Shown here: positions 1 to 12,699 of the stretch, one piece after another
Position numbering within the stretch: the first letter of the stretch is position 1
Layout: every line of letters begins with the position of its first letter
NCBI GenBank assembly: GCA_006384855.1
Contig: VCJN01000865.1
Location: 1-64,000 of the forward strand
DNA length: 64,000 nucleotides
Direction: 5' to 3'
DNA from: Tetraselmis striata
Lineage: Eukaryota > Chlorophyta > Chlorodendrophyceae > Chlorodendrales > Chlorodendraceae
Notes under the pieces: model-generated
Database searches by the model: none
What the model was told of the DNA's origin: nothing
The model's input: only the letters and a program-made list of their open reading frames with translations
Made by a program: the position numbers and the translations under genes

Positions 1-563
1 GTTGCTATACATGTTGCGGCTATTGGTGCGCACATATCGGCGGCGCACGTGGGGGTGGCTGCTGCGGTGACCGCGGGCGGGCACCAAGTACCGACTTTTT
101 GATCGGAATTTGCATCAATGGGGATGGTGCGTGCGATGGACGGCATGGTGCGTCGGCGCGCAGACTCGTGGCTTCTTGCTCATCGGGCAGAGACAGCTCA
201 GCATCGGCATGGTTTCTGTCATGGTAATGGAGGGCGGGAGGTGGCTTTGTGGGATGAGGGAGCGACGTGGTAGGAGGGGAATGTGGGACGGGTGCACATG
301 TGGGACGAGTTTGTTGATGATATATGCCGAGTGTACATGCGTGTGACGTACGTACCCGTACCGGGCGTAAGTGCGTGAAATGACTAGGACTGTGGGCTCA
401 CGGAGGCATGCTCGATTAAATTAAAGTAAACACTTCAATACATATGAAGCAATACCGTCATGTGCCGATGTGTGCCACGGTTATGTGCTGGTACTCAAAC
501 GGGAACCTCGTTCCGCAACCGGTAAGAAATGAGTGCATGTGAGGCAATGACGACATGGTGTCG

Positions 564-566
<3 letters not shown>
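1..566. other. No gene recognised
   Basis: No reading frame here resembles a known family and no splice-consistent exon was found. The sequence is GC-rich and unremarkable. I see no promoter or RNA gene. Confidence 0.4.
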
Positions 567-621
<55 letters not shown>

Positions 622-640
622 TGGGGGGGGGGGGGGGGGG
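567..640. repeat. (GT)n microsatellite followed by a G run
   Basis: A nearly pure GT dinucleotide tract, broken once by GC, runs directly into about 18 consecutive G. GT tracts followed by G runs recur in this window (for example near 48893-48960). Frames across it give only Cys-Val or Thr-His repeats and are not genes. Confidence 0.95.
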
Positions 641-2866
641 CATGTGGGTAAATGTGGCGGTTTTGGCGTATACATGGGGCGGCGAGGGGGCAGAGGATGT
701 TGCATTGCAACGTTACGAGAGTCGCAACACATGATTAGATGGGTGTGGCATGCAGTCTTATTACCTTGGTGAGTAGGTGGGTGCCTTTGGGCGCTCGGTC
801 ATTATTATCGCGGGTGAGGGTGGCCCGGCTTTTTGGTAATGCCACACGGGTGCGCGTGTGGGTGCGTGACTGCTAATGCGTGTGAGGAGTAGTCGTTTCG
901 TTTTGCAGAAACTGTGTCTTGAAATCCTTTTATCTGTTCCAGAGTAGATGGGACATCCCGTGCATGTTGCCCCTCCCCCGATGGGTATACCATGTAATTG
1001 CCCCGTTAGGTTTCTTAAATCATGGTGTGCATGGCCCCGGTGATGGTCCATGTGACATGCGGCGGGACGGTATGCGTGCCCAGTTTCATGCATGTGCCGC
1101 AGTCGATGATGCATTGTACTAAACTGCATGTACTGTCTTGCGCGTGTACAGTTGACGGCCAATAACGATTGTTTTCGTTACACGGGGCAGAGTCGAGTGA
1201 AGGTAAGGTACGACATGCGGCAGGTAGAGCGCGCGCGCCGGGGGGGGGGGGGGGGGGGATAAGGAGTTATCTAAGAATGATATGAATCGGCCAAAAAAAA
1301 GTCATGAGTCGGAGTTCAACATAGATCTCTTATCGTAGTTTCTACAAGTACTCTAACTACGCCAAAATATCACGATGTATCGACTGCCCGAAGCAGGTAC
1401 ATGTATTTATTTGGATGCCCTCCGCCCGGGACGGCGGGCCGAGGGCACGATATGGCCGGGGTCTTGCGTGAGTTCGGGTTTTGGTACCCGCTATACTCGG
1501 AGCGGATACCGCGTCACAGATTGGACGTGCGCTATTCGGGATACGTTAATAATCATCGCATGCTCAATTTCTTATTTTTTGTTTTTTTCTAGGGCCTCTT
1601 GCCATGCCCTCGACGAAAGGCCCTCCCCACGGCTTTGTTTGGACGTCGCACAGTATGCTTCCACCGCTGGCGTTCCCCTACCCCAAGATCTGCTGGCTCG
1701 GCGACTCGGTGGATGGCAGCAGCGTCGTCCACACCTACACCGTCCCCGGATTCTTGGACTCCGCCGCCGGCCAATTCTTTTGCTTTTTTTGACCCCGCTG
1801 GCCTTTCGGCCGGCGCCGGCATCGGTTGTCCCCTGGCCGTCCGGTCCTAGACTGCCCCCTTCGGTTTCCCTGGCAAACGAGACTCGCACTGTGTCTAGTA
1901 AATGTTCAGTACTTAGCTGTGGTTACTCAAACATGCCGAGTGGCGCGGGCAATCCGCGCCACTACTCGTACAACGCTTCGGCCGGCTGTCGCTGCAATTT
2001 AGCACGACGCACTCGATATTCTCGGAGTTTCGGAGGTTTTCTAGAGTGGCGGCGGATGGCGTGTGTTGCCATCTGGCCGTCGACCTCTCCCGACCTCCCT
2101 AGTCATGAACCCTGTAGCACTGTTTAGATGGTGCTGGAGGTGCCACTGCGCTCATCCCTTCTGTTGTAGCTCTTTTCTCACCCACTTCGTCCCACCCTAC
2201 TCGTTAGGTGTGGCGGCTGACTTGTAATCAAATCACACGCTACTTTGGCAAACGACACTCGCACGGTGACTAAATCATCATTGCGCTGTGCCGATATATG
2301 CGATATCGACTAAATGATTGCGAATTTAGCGACATAAGGCAGTTCCGATTTATTGTTATGTTTTAGGCCCCCCCCCCCCCCAAGTTCATCCCGCCCCTCA
2401 AACTATCTTTTCTTAGGTCTGATAGCACTTAGTATAACATGCCCTCATCTACATAAAAACTCTCACTGGCATGACTTTCTGAACGATTTCAATGCATGGC
2501 TATGTGTAGGAGGGTGTTCCCTTGGTATATGCAAGCATAACACGGAGAGGGGTGGGGCACTTTTTGGAACCATCAGCAAATTACATTCAGCATCAAGGCA
2601 ACCCAGCCCTGTGGTGGCCCTATCCAGGCACCCCTCTATGTAGTGTTGTGCTGCCGCTGACCCGCTGTATGTCGCTGCTACTTATTGATGCTGGTGTGGC
2701 TGCTCTGCCCTCCGCTCACCCCTGATACGCAATGATGCATGCCTATCTAGCTCATGCAGCTTCTCATCACAATTGGCCCCCCTCACGAGCACTTGGTACC
2801 CGTCCCGCTAACAGGTTTTGCATATGGGCAAACTATGTTGTAGCTCATCATCAATCAGGCCTTCAT
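641..2866. other. Unannotated DNA with one long unexplained frame
   Basis: Contains a G run at 1240-1258 and a C run near 2367-2380. A 250-codon frame on the plus strand (1375-2127) starts with Met but has basic, low-complexity composition, no recognisable domain, and competing frames on both strands over the same bases. I do not call it a gene. Nothing else is supportable. Confidence 0.35.
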
Positions 2867-3640
2867 CTACATCACATGCACATCAGTGCAATGCATCATC
2901 GGTGGACGCAACTTAGCACAGTAGTCATTTAGATAAGGCACGCGGCAGATAAGGCGGGGTGCAAAGATGGCAACAAGCCTCACATGATGACCTTGCGCAC
3001 ATGACGCGTAAGGTGGGGATGTACTCCGAGGCAAGCGGGTTCTTCTTCGTCTTGTGCGTGTAATACTCAACCTCCACGGGGGTAACACGGGTCTTGCGGT
3101 GTTCGCTGACAAAGGAAGAAGGGGTTGCATGCCGCACGTGAAGATGTTAGAGTTATGGGCATTTGCAAGGCCATTGGCAGCCAGCCACCTGCACCACAGG
3201 AGGATCACTTTATGCCATGTCAGATGCACTTGTTGTATGCATGACATGTTACATGCAAGAAGGGCAGAGGAGCCCACCGCCCGTTCCCACTCCACATCAA
3301 ACGAGAACTTGTCGGTTGGCACGTCATACATCACCTTCCATATTTCTTCTGCAACTTGCGGGTGATGTAATACTTGTCTTGGGGCTAGCGCCTTCTACCT
3401 CCCGAGGCGGTGGTGATGTCTATGTGTTGCACGCATGATGCAAAGATGATGGCGTCGGCTCTTGGGACGAGCTGGCTGTCGATTTCGATAACCGCATGCT
3501 CCATGAGCTCGCGGAGAGTGTACGTCTCTAGCCACAGTTTGTTGCAATCGAAGACACTCTTGCCCATGAGCATGGCTGCCTTCCCACATCACAATCAGCT
3601 TCAGCTGACTTCGTCGTCGTCTGCCATCCCTTGCGACGAC
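2867..3640 (-). pseudogene. Possible decayed coding remnant, family unknown
   Basis: On the minus strand two adjoining frames read like protein rather than noise. One, ending near 3385, contains the phrase LWLETYTLRELMEHAVIEID. The other, starting near 3334, contains DVPTDKFSFDVEWERAV. They are separated by stops and frame changes. No domain is recognised. The position just upstream of a LINE 3' end, in the opposite orientation, suggests old mobile DNA, but that is a guess. Confidence 0.25.
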
Positions 3641-3758
3641 GGCGGGCCATGTTGGGCCAGCGGGAGGTAGCGCGTGACTATCCAGCCTGGCGCAGCCCCG
3701 CCGCCGCTTTGTAGTACGGTATCGTTTGCCAGGATGATATGGATACCTCGCAATTGCT

Positions 3759-3820
3759 GTAGGACGTTTCCTATATTGCCTTTTCGGGTGATTTCCTGAT
3801 CGCCCTTTTCAGCTAGCTAA
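3759..3820 (+). mobile_element. Non-LTR (LINE) 3' terminal fragment
   Basis: About 60 bases match the extreme 3' end shared with the LINE copies ending near 32699 and 43206: GTAGGACGTTTCC, then TTTTCGGGTGATTTCCTGAT, then CAGCTAGCT. The terminal TCATGTAA of the other copies is changed to AATAC here. No coding part of the element can be matched upstream, so this is either strongly 5'-truncated, as expected for target-primed insertion, or too diverged to read. Confidence 0.6.
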
Positions 3821-4428
3821 TACTCTATAAAGGTAAAGGGGTTGTCCGGTATAATTTTCATATTAAGTGCTGGTTATTTGTGATCAGTCAATGAGGGCTA
3901 AGGCCCAGGTTCGTTTCTAGTGAACTCTGGTCGTTCCCCAGGCGGCCCGACCCGCCCGCCGGTCGGGGCTTGCGGGACACAAAATATTCGGTACCAGCGG
4001 CACCAGGTGAGGCGGTCCTTTCCCCAGTCTCCCGGGCATTGGGGGGGGGGGGGGGGCGGGGGGGGGTTGCGGCGGGAGGAAAAAGCACCAGGGCAGCGCG
4101 ACGTTCATAATAATATCGTCGGCGGGGTACGCAGTCTGTACGCACGCATTCGTACTTGAATTCTACGGTCAGTACAGGTCCGTCACCCTACGCCTGAAGT
4201 AGTAAGAATATGAATAAAATAAAAACGACGTCAATTCTTACCAGTACCGAAGGATTTTAGGGTTTCACACCACTACCGAAGGGTACCGCGCGAATTGTAC
4301 CGGTAGTACACACGTACTGGTGCGACGGGCCAACTATTGCTCGGCGCTACTGGTACCTGACCCCTGCTGGTACTGCGCTACGACTACTACCAGCCCGGCG
4401 GCCTGCATACTGTTCGAAACTTGTTTAC
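3821..4428. other. Intergenic, no gene
   Basis: Contains a G-rich run near 4040-4067 and a TTTTAGGG motif near 4255. Short GTACC/GGTAC words are frequent between 4230 and 4400. No coding or RNA feature is supportable. Confidence 0.4.
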
Positions 4429-4544
4429 ATGGGGTTTCCTCCTTTACCTAACTAGCCGCTTTTCGGCTACAGTGCTGCTCAGTGGTAGGGGAACTAGGCA
4501 CTTGAAGGTCGTTGCGCCCTTTTTGGATGCAGCACGAGTAGACA

Positions 4545-4551
4545 TATAAAA
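4545..4551 (+). promoter_or_regulatory. TATA box in the YR element terminal repeat
   Basis: TATAAAA inside the conserved words GAGTAGACATATAAAAGCAG. The corresponding position in the copy at 24429 reads TATAAG, and in the minus-strand copy near 26325 it reads ATAAAAG, so the position is conserved between copies. It lies about 170 bases upstream of the gag ATG, which fits a terminal-repeat promoter. Confidence 0.5.
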
Positions 4552-4718
4552 GCAGCCATAACAGCTGAGCTTGCCATCTTCCAGTTTCGCTGCGTTACAC
4601 GCAGCGATTAAAAACTGTCTCGTAACCTGTTGCGAGCAAGATCACCCCATGTTGTTCAAGACCACACCCGGCTCACCACCCGTGTGTGAAATTCTCATCC
4701 GTACGTCCGTGCGTTACA

Positions 4719-5604
4719 ATGTCAGATGGAGACGAACCCGTCGTTGAGCCGACGCTCGAATCGCTACAAGCAAACGTGAAGGCCCAGTCTACAAGTATGC
4801 GCGAGCTTGCAACAACGTTGGCTCAGTTGACGGCTCGTGTGAAGATGAGGCACATGGCTCCGTCTCTGGGCAGCGCATCGCGGGACAGCCGACAGGCAGC
4901 GGGGGAGCCGCAGTGCGCCCCGACTTGCTAGAGATAGCCCATAGCGGCCGTGTCGGAGCAAAATCCGTGAGTGACAAGGACGACTACCTCGCGGTGCCAG
5001 AGCTACTGTCGGGCCAAAGCTACTACCCGCCCCCCCTCGTTCATGGGCCTTACAGAGGCCGACATGTGGTAGCACCTGGCGGAGGGCCTCCTCCCGGCGT
5101 ACGACCAACCCCAACCTGGCGAAGTGGCGGTAGACCAATCGGCGGCAACGCCAGCAAATAACCTGGCACGCGCCGGCGTGAGAGCCTGGGGCCGACCCAA
5201 CCGCAGACGACGCCGTCATCTGCCCCCCGTCCGTCATCTGCCCTCCTCGATCTCAGCGAGGTGTGGAAGGCCCGCCGCTCGGCCGACTCGGTGCGACTCG
5301 AACTCCTTGATCCCGAAACGAAGCGGCGCGCCTACTACATGATGTGTGCCGCGACGCCGTATTGGCGCTGTCGTTTGGCGACCAGACGCATGGCCGAGCG
5401 GTGATCCAGATCACCGTCGAACACGTCGAAGTACGCGAAGACCCGCCCCCCACCCCTCACCAGGGAGTGCTAGCCCCAGCACTGTCCAAGCAGTTCTTCC
5501 GATGCGCGCTGACGACCAGAGCGATATGCACCGCCCACCTACCCAACCTGGAGCTGCCGACGGTCGAGCAGCTAGCAGTGGCCATCGCACCAACCACCAG
5601 CTAG
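4719..5604 (+). pseudogene. Gag-like ORF of YR element (frameshifted)
   Basis: The ATG at 4719 is chosen because the same codons are conserved in the minus-strand copy at 28476: both begin Met-[Ser/Pro]-Asp and share PTLESLQA about ten residues in. The first frame stops at 4931. Later protein-like stretches sit in other frames, notably one with LLDLSEVWKARRSADSVRLE and one ending at 5604 that contains YMMCAATPYW, so at least two frameshifts have accumulated. No zinc knuckle or known gag fold is visible. By position it should encode the structural protein of the retroelement. Gag identity is inferred from position only. Confidence 0.45.
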
Positions 5605-6589
5605 CGTATCGACACGCCCCCGGGGTACAGCACGCTCAGCGGTTGACGGACACCATGATGGCTGCTGGCGTCGAGATGCAGCAATACCACACCGAGCCAA
5701 AATTGATGCGCGTGGGAGACGACTCTCTGCGCCATCGCCCTCGGCAAAGATGACGAGGAATTCGCGGACACCCTACGCATGGTAGTGGCCCTTACCTATC
5801 ATCTCGCACTACTGCGGGCGGCACCCCTCCGTCCGCACCATCGTCGTCTAGCTACTTCACGGAGTCCGAGTTCGATCCCTCGGAACTACTCATACATATC
5901 CCTTCAGCCAGACGTCGGGAGGCGGGAGAACTCGGCGGCAACACTTGCCACATCCAGCTCCGACGCACATCGATGGGCATGCGTAAGAAGGCTCGGAATA
6001 CCTGTTACAACCCCCTTAGGACTTAGATAGGCCGAATAGTCGTCTAGCCATAGATAGTCCTAAAGCAGGAGCTCAGTCAAGGGCCCATTGGATCGTTATT
6101 CCACACGGCCAGGAATAATGAGCGGAGATTTGGGAAAAGGGATTCTTACATTACCGGACTTCGGTAACCTTGGTGAATCGCTCGGCGGTGGTTTTGCCGG
6201 CCTATTTATAGTCGATGGCTTCCGTCATTCCGTGCGATGTGTACAAATCCAATGTCCGCCACCTGTGCTGCCTCTAAGTACTACCCCCTCAAAGTAATGT
6301 TGACGTGTGCGGTGCTAATCCGCGACCCGTCACTATTATACTACTAGATCACTAAGTACAGAGAGCTCTTAGCGCCTTCATCTGTCCGCAGCACATTAGT
6401 GGTAATATTCTATCGCTATGCACACACGAGAAGGTACTCGCATATGCTACAACGTTCTAGGTGGTTCTAGTAAGTTCTAGTACCTACTACTAATTCTCCA
6501 CTAAGTAAGGCAGCGCTCCATCTAACGCTTGGTATCATCATCCTCTAGCAGATGACACTGTAGCGTACGACAATCGCCACTGCTGGTAC

Positions 6590-6594
6590 GCAGG
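6590..6594. other. Target site duplication GCAGG, left copy
   Basis: GCAGG immediately precedes the 5' LTR (TGTGA...) and is repeated exactly at 15935-15939 after the 3' LTR (...TCACA). A 5-bp duplication is normal for Ty3/gypsy integrases and fixes the element's borders. Confidence 0.9.
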
Positions 6595-6818
6595 TGTGAC
6601 GAGGATATATCCTATACCCTCACTAGCCCTAATCATCATAGCACATTAGGCGCGTAGCGCGCGCCCATCAGGTGACGGGCTGCGCCCGCGTCATGTCGGC
6701 CACTTCGCGTCGCCTGATATATCAGGCACGGCGCCTGTCGGCCTGTACCCAGATCATACTCCACCACCACTCAGTGGAATAGCACTCACCTTCTCCACCA
6801 CGCGCACCTCTCCTCACA
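6595..6818 (+). repeat. 5' LTR of gypsy element
   Basis: Starts TGTGA and ends TCACA. Inside are two nested inverted repeats: a palindrome GCCTGATATATCAGGC, and AGGTGACG facing CGTCGCCT. The 3' LTR keeps both and restores a perfect AGGTGACG/CGTCACCT pair. The 5' copy carries three extra bases near its start (TGTGACGAGG against TGTGAGG). Confidence 0.92.
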
Positions 6819-6840
6819 TTTTGGTGCTTCTACCTACTCG
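6819..6840 (+). promoter_or_regulatory. Putative primer binding site
   Basis: Directly after the LTR the sequence is TTTTGGTGCTTCTACC. TGGTGCTTCTACC would pair with a tRNA 3' end reading GGTAGAAGCACCA. The spacing and the leading TGG are as expected for a tRNA primer site. I cannot say which tRNA. Confidence 0.5.
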
Positions 6841-7464
6841 ATCGCTCCCTCACGAGCTTCCGACAATCATACCATATGCGCATGTAGAGTAATCACCGCA
6901 AGCGCCGGCAATTACCCCGCCGCGAACTTTCATAGACAGTCAACATGCCATGCACCGTTTCAAAAAACACCCTGCCAAGAGGCAGCACCATATTCACGAA
7001 ACTTCTCGGCCACTGAGCCGAGTGCAACATAACTCCGCCCGGCAGGGTGTTTTTGAAGGCGGCAGATTACCATATACCTACCATCTTCTACGCCACCTCG
7101 GCGCTACCTTCTCATCCGGAGCTTACAGATTACCGAGGCGCGACGCTGCCAGTGGAACTTGGAACGTCACTCTTCGTTTTCTTGTATAAGTCGAATTGAG
7201 GTTAGTGGCCTTTCAGGTAAGCCACTCCCACCCTGACCTCACCTCATTCCCCACCGTCTTATCTCGACAACATAACAACAATAGAACGTCAGCATACTAT
7301 CAGCAATCATATAATGTTGCGTCGAATACAATACTCACACTAAATTGAGCCCACCGAGGCCTGAAATTGCAATCATATCCAACAGGTTGAATCCTGACTG
7401 TGTCAATCATATTTTGAACAATACCGTTGCCAAGAATGGCAGCTGCGGACCAAACGATAAGCAG

Positions 7465-10400
7465 TCACTTAACTCGGGCTGACGATGATAATTCCTCCAA
7501 CAATGGAGATGAACAACCACGCACGAACATATGTGGCTTAGTTCCCACTAACATATGTGGCTGCCGTTCTGCATAACACGCCAGCCGATAACGTCTACAA
7601 ACAACTCGACGTTGCAATCGTATCATATTCGCACCTGGCACATGACTTATACTGGTTACCATATACTCGGATGAATCCACGTGAAACGGCCATGGACGCA
7701 GCACTCAATAGAGTTTGTCGGGCGCAACTGAACCTTGCAGTCAAAGAATACCATTTGCGCCTTATCACTGAACAACCTGTGGATATCACTGGTGACAATA
7801 TCCCACAGCAAACCAAAGATATCAGCCCATGGCCTCCTAGGTTTCGTATTACGATATTTGCCTTGACTGTCCCTTCCAACCTCTTTTACCAGTTGGTACC
7901 CAGAAGGGCTGACTCAAATTATCATGTGATCGCGTCGACTCGAGTTCCGGAGCCGACCACAGTGGTACGTTACCAAATATCGTGGCGAAAGTTGTTCCAT
8001 ACCATATTCAACAATTACGACAGTGAGATTTAATGGGGACATGCACTAGAAACTTGATCAGATTGTAGAGAGTTGTGGAACGTATCTCTACAAAATTGAT
8101 CAGTTCTTATGTTACAACTATATGCCTTTCATGTAGACTAGTTATGCTAGCCTGCTGACAATACTTGCTAAATATGCAGGATGGAACATAACCCCGTTGA
8201 ACATATTCATCAAGAGCAACATTTTTCTGAGGTGTCGCAGATAGGTCACGCTCTGCCTAACCTTGCTGCACCACAATATGATAATGCATGCCAACCTGAG
8301 GGTCTATCTGGCGAGCAAAGGCTGCCAGAAGGGGAGGATGAACTCATGTCACAACCCTCCCAGGGACAATACAATGAGCCGGCTGGTGAGGTACAGCCTG
8401 GCAGACAAACTATAACCACCAACGTTATTTCCAAAGTGGATACTTAACATATTATGATATGCAGCGAGATGACAGCGACCATATCCAGAACATGATCATG
8501 AGTTTTCAATCCAGTGAATCCAATGATAAAATACTCAAACTCAGACAAGCGGGCGGACTGGTCTTTCCTTATATGGACTCAGATCTTGCACTGTATAAAG
8601 ATATGGCGTCAAACATTGAACATGACCATGGCTGGAATGCTGGCCTTGTGGACATGATGGCTGACTTTGTTAAACACTGGTCAAACAATATCTTGACACA
8701 ATTTCAGAGGCTGCGCAGGCCTGCGGGGGCAGAAGATCCTCAGCAGAAAATGTTGTTGCAGTTGCAGTACATTGACAGTGTGCTTGCAATTGCGACACCA
8801 AAGCCAGCAAGTACTGCTATCATAATGTTCCCAGGGGCAATTTCATATCAAGTCCATGTGTTGACATACTGTAAAATATTTCTGTTGGCGCACAAACCTG
8901 ACTCCAAGACAGATTGGGTCATGAAATACATTCACCAGCTTGCGCCTAGAGGCTTGGAAGCTGAGGTAATAATAACGAGATTCAAAACACGTTCCTAGAA
9001 TACGCTAACATATTCCCGGCACTACCATATCCCACCAAGCAGTTTGCGAACCAACCTATGGGCTTGCCATTTTATTCTGCTATTCAAACCATGATGACTC
9101 AAGCCTCACTCGAGCAGCATGACCTAAACCTCCAAAACAGGGGGAAAGCACCGATGGATATTGATCCGGTGCCACAATACAACCTTGGTGCAGAACAATC
9201 CTACGTAGCGCAGACAAGCGCCCATCATATCCTCCAGTTGGAGAGCGGAGACAGAGGTCTCCAAGGCATGATGGTCCACTCCCAGTGAGTGGCCACCCTG
9301 GCCGGAGCCCAACATATGCTACTGTAGTTGGACAACAGCCACCTTTGCTCAAGCTGACCCTCGCATAGGGCAGGAAAAGCTGCACGCCAACCATAATACA
9401 GCTATGTTCTTGACGGATATCATGCAGTTCCTAGACAGAGTTGGGCCTACTGTTACGGCTCATGCCTATGACTATGTGTCTGAACGATATGTGCTTGATT
9501 CTGTGAATCAACAAGCAATCACATTACTATACAACGTTAGAAACTATGTTTGCGCAAAAGCGCAGTATCCGGGGAACCGCCTTAACTGATTTTAATCAGT
9601 TGGCGAAGAATATTATATGCTACATTCAAAGCAAAAAATGTAGCTATGATCCTCAGGATGCCTCATGCATCATGGAGTTTTGCCTACAAATTATATCATA
9701 TAAATACTGTCAAACGTTGGCCACATTTCTCCGTTGGGTGTTGCAGTTGATTGGGTAAAGTGATATTCATCCCAGCACCCCAGAATACATTAAGCATTAC
9801 TTGATGGGGAAGTTCCACAAGAATGCAGATCTTAAGATCAAGTTTCAACGGCAACTCGAAATTCATACTGTAGGTCAGCAAAGGTTGACCATAAATACAT
9901 ACAGCAAATTATTTATATCATGGACTGCTGAAAAATATTCAGGAGAGGGCAAACTCAGCCAAAACATACTAACATACAACGTTTCTTTCAGCAGGGACCA
10001 CCTGCTCTGCCAGGACCACCTGGACGGGGCTCTGGCAGAGGCCGCATACCTCCAATGCAATCATGTATCACTGGTGCACGCGGCCGTGCTGGCCCATATA
10101 TATGGTAACCGGGATCGCACTCCTCGCTGGAAGAGGACCCGTGACGTAAATACAACCCCAACTATCTTTGGATTCATCTTGACGGCACTCCAATTTGCTC
10201 ATACTGTAATGGCTCTGGCCATAAACTCCTTGCCTGCAAATGGAGGCTGCAAGATGCGGACAACCCTGCCCAGCCGACAAAAAAATACTTTGTCACACAA
10301 ATGCTGAACCGCCATGTCGCTTGGAAGCAGGCTCACCCTAATCAAGATTGGGCGGCGGCATGCCGTGTGGCTTATGATAACCTGAGTGAGCACCTGGGCT

Positions 10401-10639
10401 TTCAGCCGGGGCCCTCAGCGCAGTTGTTGAATACATCAGTAAATTCAGCTATGCTCCCAAGGCATGATGCTGGTGGTGGCCGCGGTGGTGGCCGTGGTGG
10501 TGGCCGTGGTGGCCGGGGAGGCCGCTATACGGCGACCGTAGTGGCCGCCTTGGGGGGAGAGGCGGCGGCAGAGATGCTGGCCGCGGCCGAGGTGGTCGAG
10601 GTGGAGAGCACCCATGAGCCACCTACGGTCACCCACTAA
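7465..10639 (+). pseudogene. Gag region of gypsy element (multiple frame breaks)
   Basis: A run of overlapping protein-like frames (about 7557-8033, 8181-8447, 8459-8998, 9058-9288, 9404-9758, 9801-10307, 10301-10639) reads as a large gag broken by stops and frameshifts. The segment at 8459-8998 is the longest uninterrupted piece and is helical and hydrophilic. A CCHC zinc knuckle lies near 10196-10237. It is followed by a Gly-Arg-Gly-Gly-rich tail (10480-10560) that resembles a nucleic-acid-binding C-terminus. Role: structural capsid/nucleocapsid polyprotein of the element. Gag is inferred from position, the knuckle and the RGG tail. The capsid sequence itself is not recognised. Confidence 0.7.
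10196..10237 (+). other. CCHC zinc knuckle (CX2CX4HX4C)
   Basis: In the frame beginning TGC at 10196 the residues are CSYCNGSGHKLLAC, an exact CX2CX4HX4C retroviral-type nucleocapsid motif. Neighbouring frames hide it, so the reading frame of the surrounding gag must have shifted. Confidence 0.85.
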
Positions 10640-11845
10640 AATAGTGAAAAACATCATCGTCCGCAGCGCTCCACAGAAGAGCAAACATGCTGAGGCACTG
10701 ACCCAACGAACTGCAAACACATTTGCAGTATATAAACAGTAGATATTATTGGTAAATGATAGATTCATCAAATTGAATATGTAATTACTTTTACCATCAA
10801 TGCAATGTGCCAATACCGGTCTCCTTATTGTATGATTTAATGTAGTCATAGAATGCATAAGCTCACCTTAGTAATGCATTGACTTGGCAACATCTTTGAT
10901 TCGAAGTGATTTGGATTGTGGCCGCTCAAGTTGATCTGTGTCAGGGGACGCTTTGGAGTGATCCTGAGCGCGAGCCTGCCTCAGTCGTTCTCGGCAGGTT
11001 CGCTGACAATCAGAGTTCATCAAAGTCGGCCGACGAACACATGTTCTGACCGTATAGCTATAATACCTGAGACCATATGTTACTGTATAATTAAGTATTA
11101 ATCGGCAAACAACCAAACAAGCCCTCACAAAGGATGTGGGACCACTACGTAGAAAGCGTAGGGTCGATGACACACGGGACACACCTGCCGTGCATCATAT
11201 ACTGGAGACTCAAAAGCGCAAAAGACCCAAACATATAAAACATCAACTTATCACTGGTCAAAAAGGCAGCGGTTCAAAAGCGCCGCAGATTAAACCAGTT
11301 GAGCAGATGATGTATCAGCAAAAGCCACCAACTACTGTGTATAGTGTTGTAGTGTTGTACCAACGGAAACTATTGAGTTTCGAGATATGCAGACTCAAAT
11401 CGATGACCTCATGTCTGAATATAATGACAGTATGGCTAGGGCAACAGCTCTTAGACCTGAAAATAACGACGCAACAGCGGCAGTAACACCACCACAGTAC
11501 GATAGTTACCCATCATTCAATCAGGATGCTTGGGAAGAACTGAACATGCTATGGGGGCCGTTCACCCTTGATGGTGCGGCTACTGCTGACACTACAAAGG
11601 TAATAGATAGTTATTGCTCCCCAACTAACTTTTTCTTGATGCTGACATTACTAACCATCATGTATGGCTGAACCTACCATTTGAGAAAATATTGGATTTC
11701 ATTGCCGCCTTCGAGAGAATGCGCAGGCAAAATCATTATAATATATCAGCAGTACTTGCAATCCCAAAGTGGAAAAAACAATGAAAATATACAACATATC
11801 CTGAACACATACCGTAAAATCCACCATTAACCTAAGGGTGCATAT
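10640..11845 (+). other. Gag-pol junction of gypsy element, no clear domain
   Basis: About 1.2 kb inside the element with short frames only (11136-11486, 11387-11671). These are hydrophilic and contain a predicted helical stretch, but no domain is recognised. It probably holds degraded gag-pol linker sequence. Confidence 0.4.
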
Positions 11846-12600
11846 TTGTATGACATCCTTGACCCGAAAAACTATAAAGAGCGGATGCCAATTGGCCCGA
11901 CTCCATTTCCAGTCGATGTTTATCTAGCTGACCACACTATGGTGGATAAAATGCGTGACAAAGCGCATAATATAAAGCCACAATATCAAATCCCCACAGC
12001 AAATTTCACTTCTCAGACTGTTGAAACATATATGTTGAAAGCAAAGGCTAAAATCAAAGTCATTGATAATATCATGTCTGATCAGGTTAATATACTGATT
12101 GACAGTGCTGCCCAGAGTGTATCTCATGGGATATTGCACAAAAAAATAAACTGCCGGTAAAATTGTTGGATCAAGCAATAAAAATACAACTGGCAGATGG
12201 TACAACATACAACATTTCCCGTCACTATGTGACGATAACGCTTCAGTTTGAAGCTGGATACATTACAGAGGCTAATTTGTTTGCCTCCCCAGTAACAATA
12301 ACAAGGATATGATACTGGGCATACCATGGCTCAGAAAGAAAAACCAAACATTCATTGGGATGATGGTATTGTACATGAGAGACGGACTGGTGTGACTCTG
12401 TTTGGCTGTGAGACTGGACCTAGACCAACAGTAGTAAGCATCTTGTCTGCAAATCAAATGGCTAAGCTGCTTCATATATATCTCTGCTAAACCAGTTCAA
12501 AATGCAGAGGCAGCGTCATTTTTCATGGCCACTCTGATAGCAGATTTTATTGGTACCCAGACAACGCAGACAAAGTCGGATGATCTGAAGGTACATACTG
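11846..12600 (+). pseudogene. Aspartic protease domain of gypsy pol
   Basis: The frame 11846-12160 ends with NILIDSAAQSVSHGI, matching the retropepsin active-site pattern hydrophobic-hydrophobic-D-[ST]-[GA]-A. The catalytic triplet Asp-Ser-Ala is at 12101-12109. The frame stops soon after. The flap region and the bridge to reverse transcriptase continue in other frames. Role: cleavage of the gag-pol polyprotein. Inactive because of frame breaks. Confidence 0.7.
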
Positions 12601-12699
12601 ATTTTCAACAACATTATTTATGATGAAAAGTTTTTATAAATTATCAAACAATATGGCCATGATAAAAGTACTTTGACTGACCTGCCGCCGAGTAGAGGT

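Larger units (their letters stand above)
4429..6589 (+). mobile_element. YR retroelement copy F: 5' terminal repeat and gag
   Basis: Begins with the terminal repeat ATGGGGTTTCCTCCTTT and a TATA box (4545-4551), then the conserved words AACAGCTGAGC and CCAGTTTCGCTGC. Homology to the minus-strand copy at 28765-25870 continues through the leader (CTGTCTCGTAA, GACCACACCCGGCTCACCA) into the first codons of gag. The tyrosine recombinase itself lies in the other copies. From about 5600 to 6589 frames are broken and homology cannot be followed. A gypsy element begins at 6595, probably inserted into this element. Assignment to a YR element rests on linking the copies. Confidence 0.6.

Noticed and set aside
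458..772. Several open frames across the (GT)n/G-run at 567-640
   Set aside because: They encode only Cys-Val, Thr-His or Gly repeats from simple sequence.
1375..2127. 250-codon plus-strand frame as a gene
   Set aside because: No domain, biased basic composition, and overlapping frames of similar length on both strands; no splice or poly(A) context.
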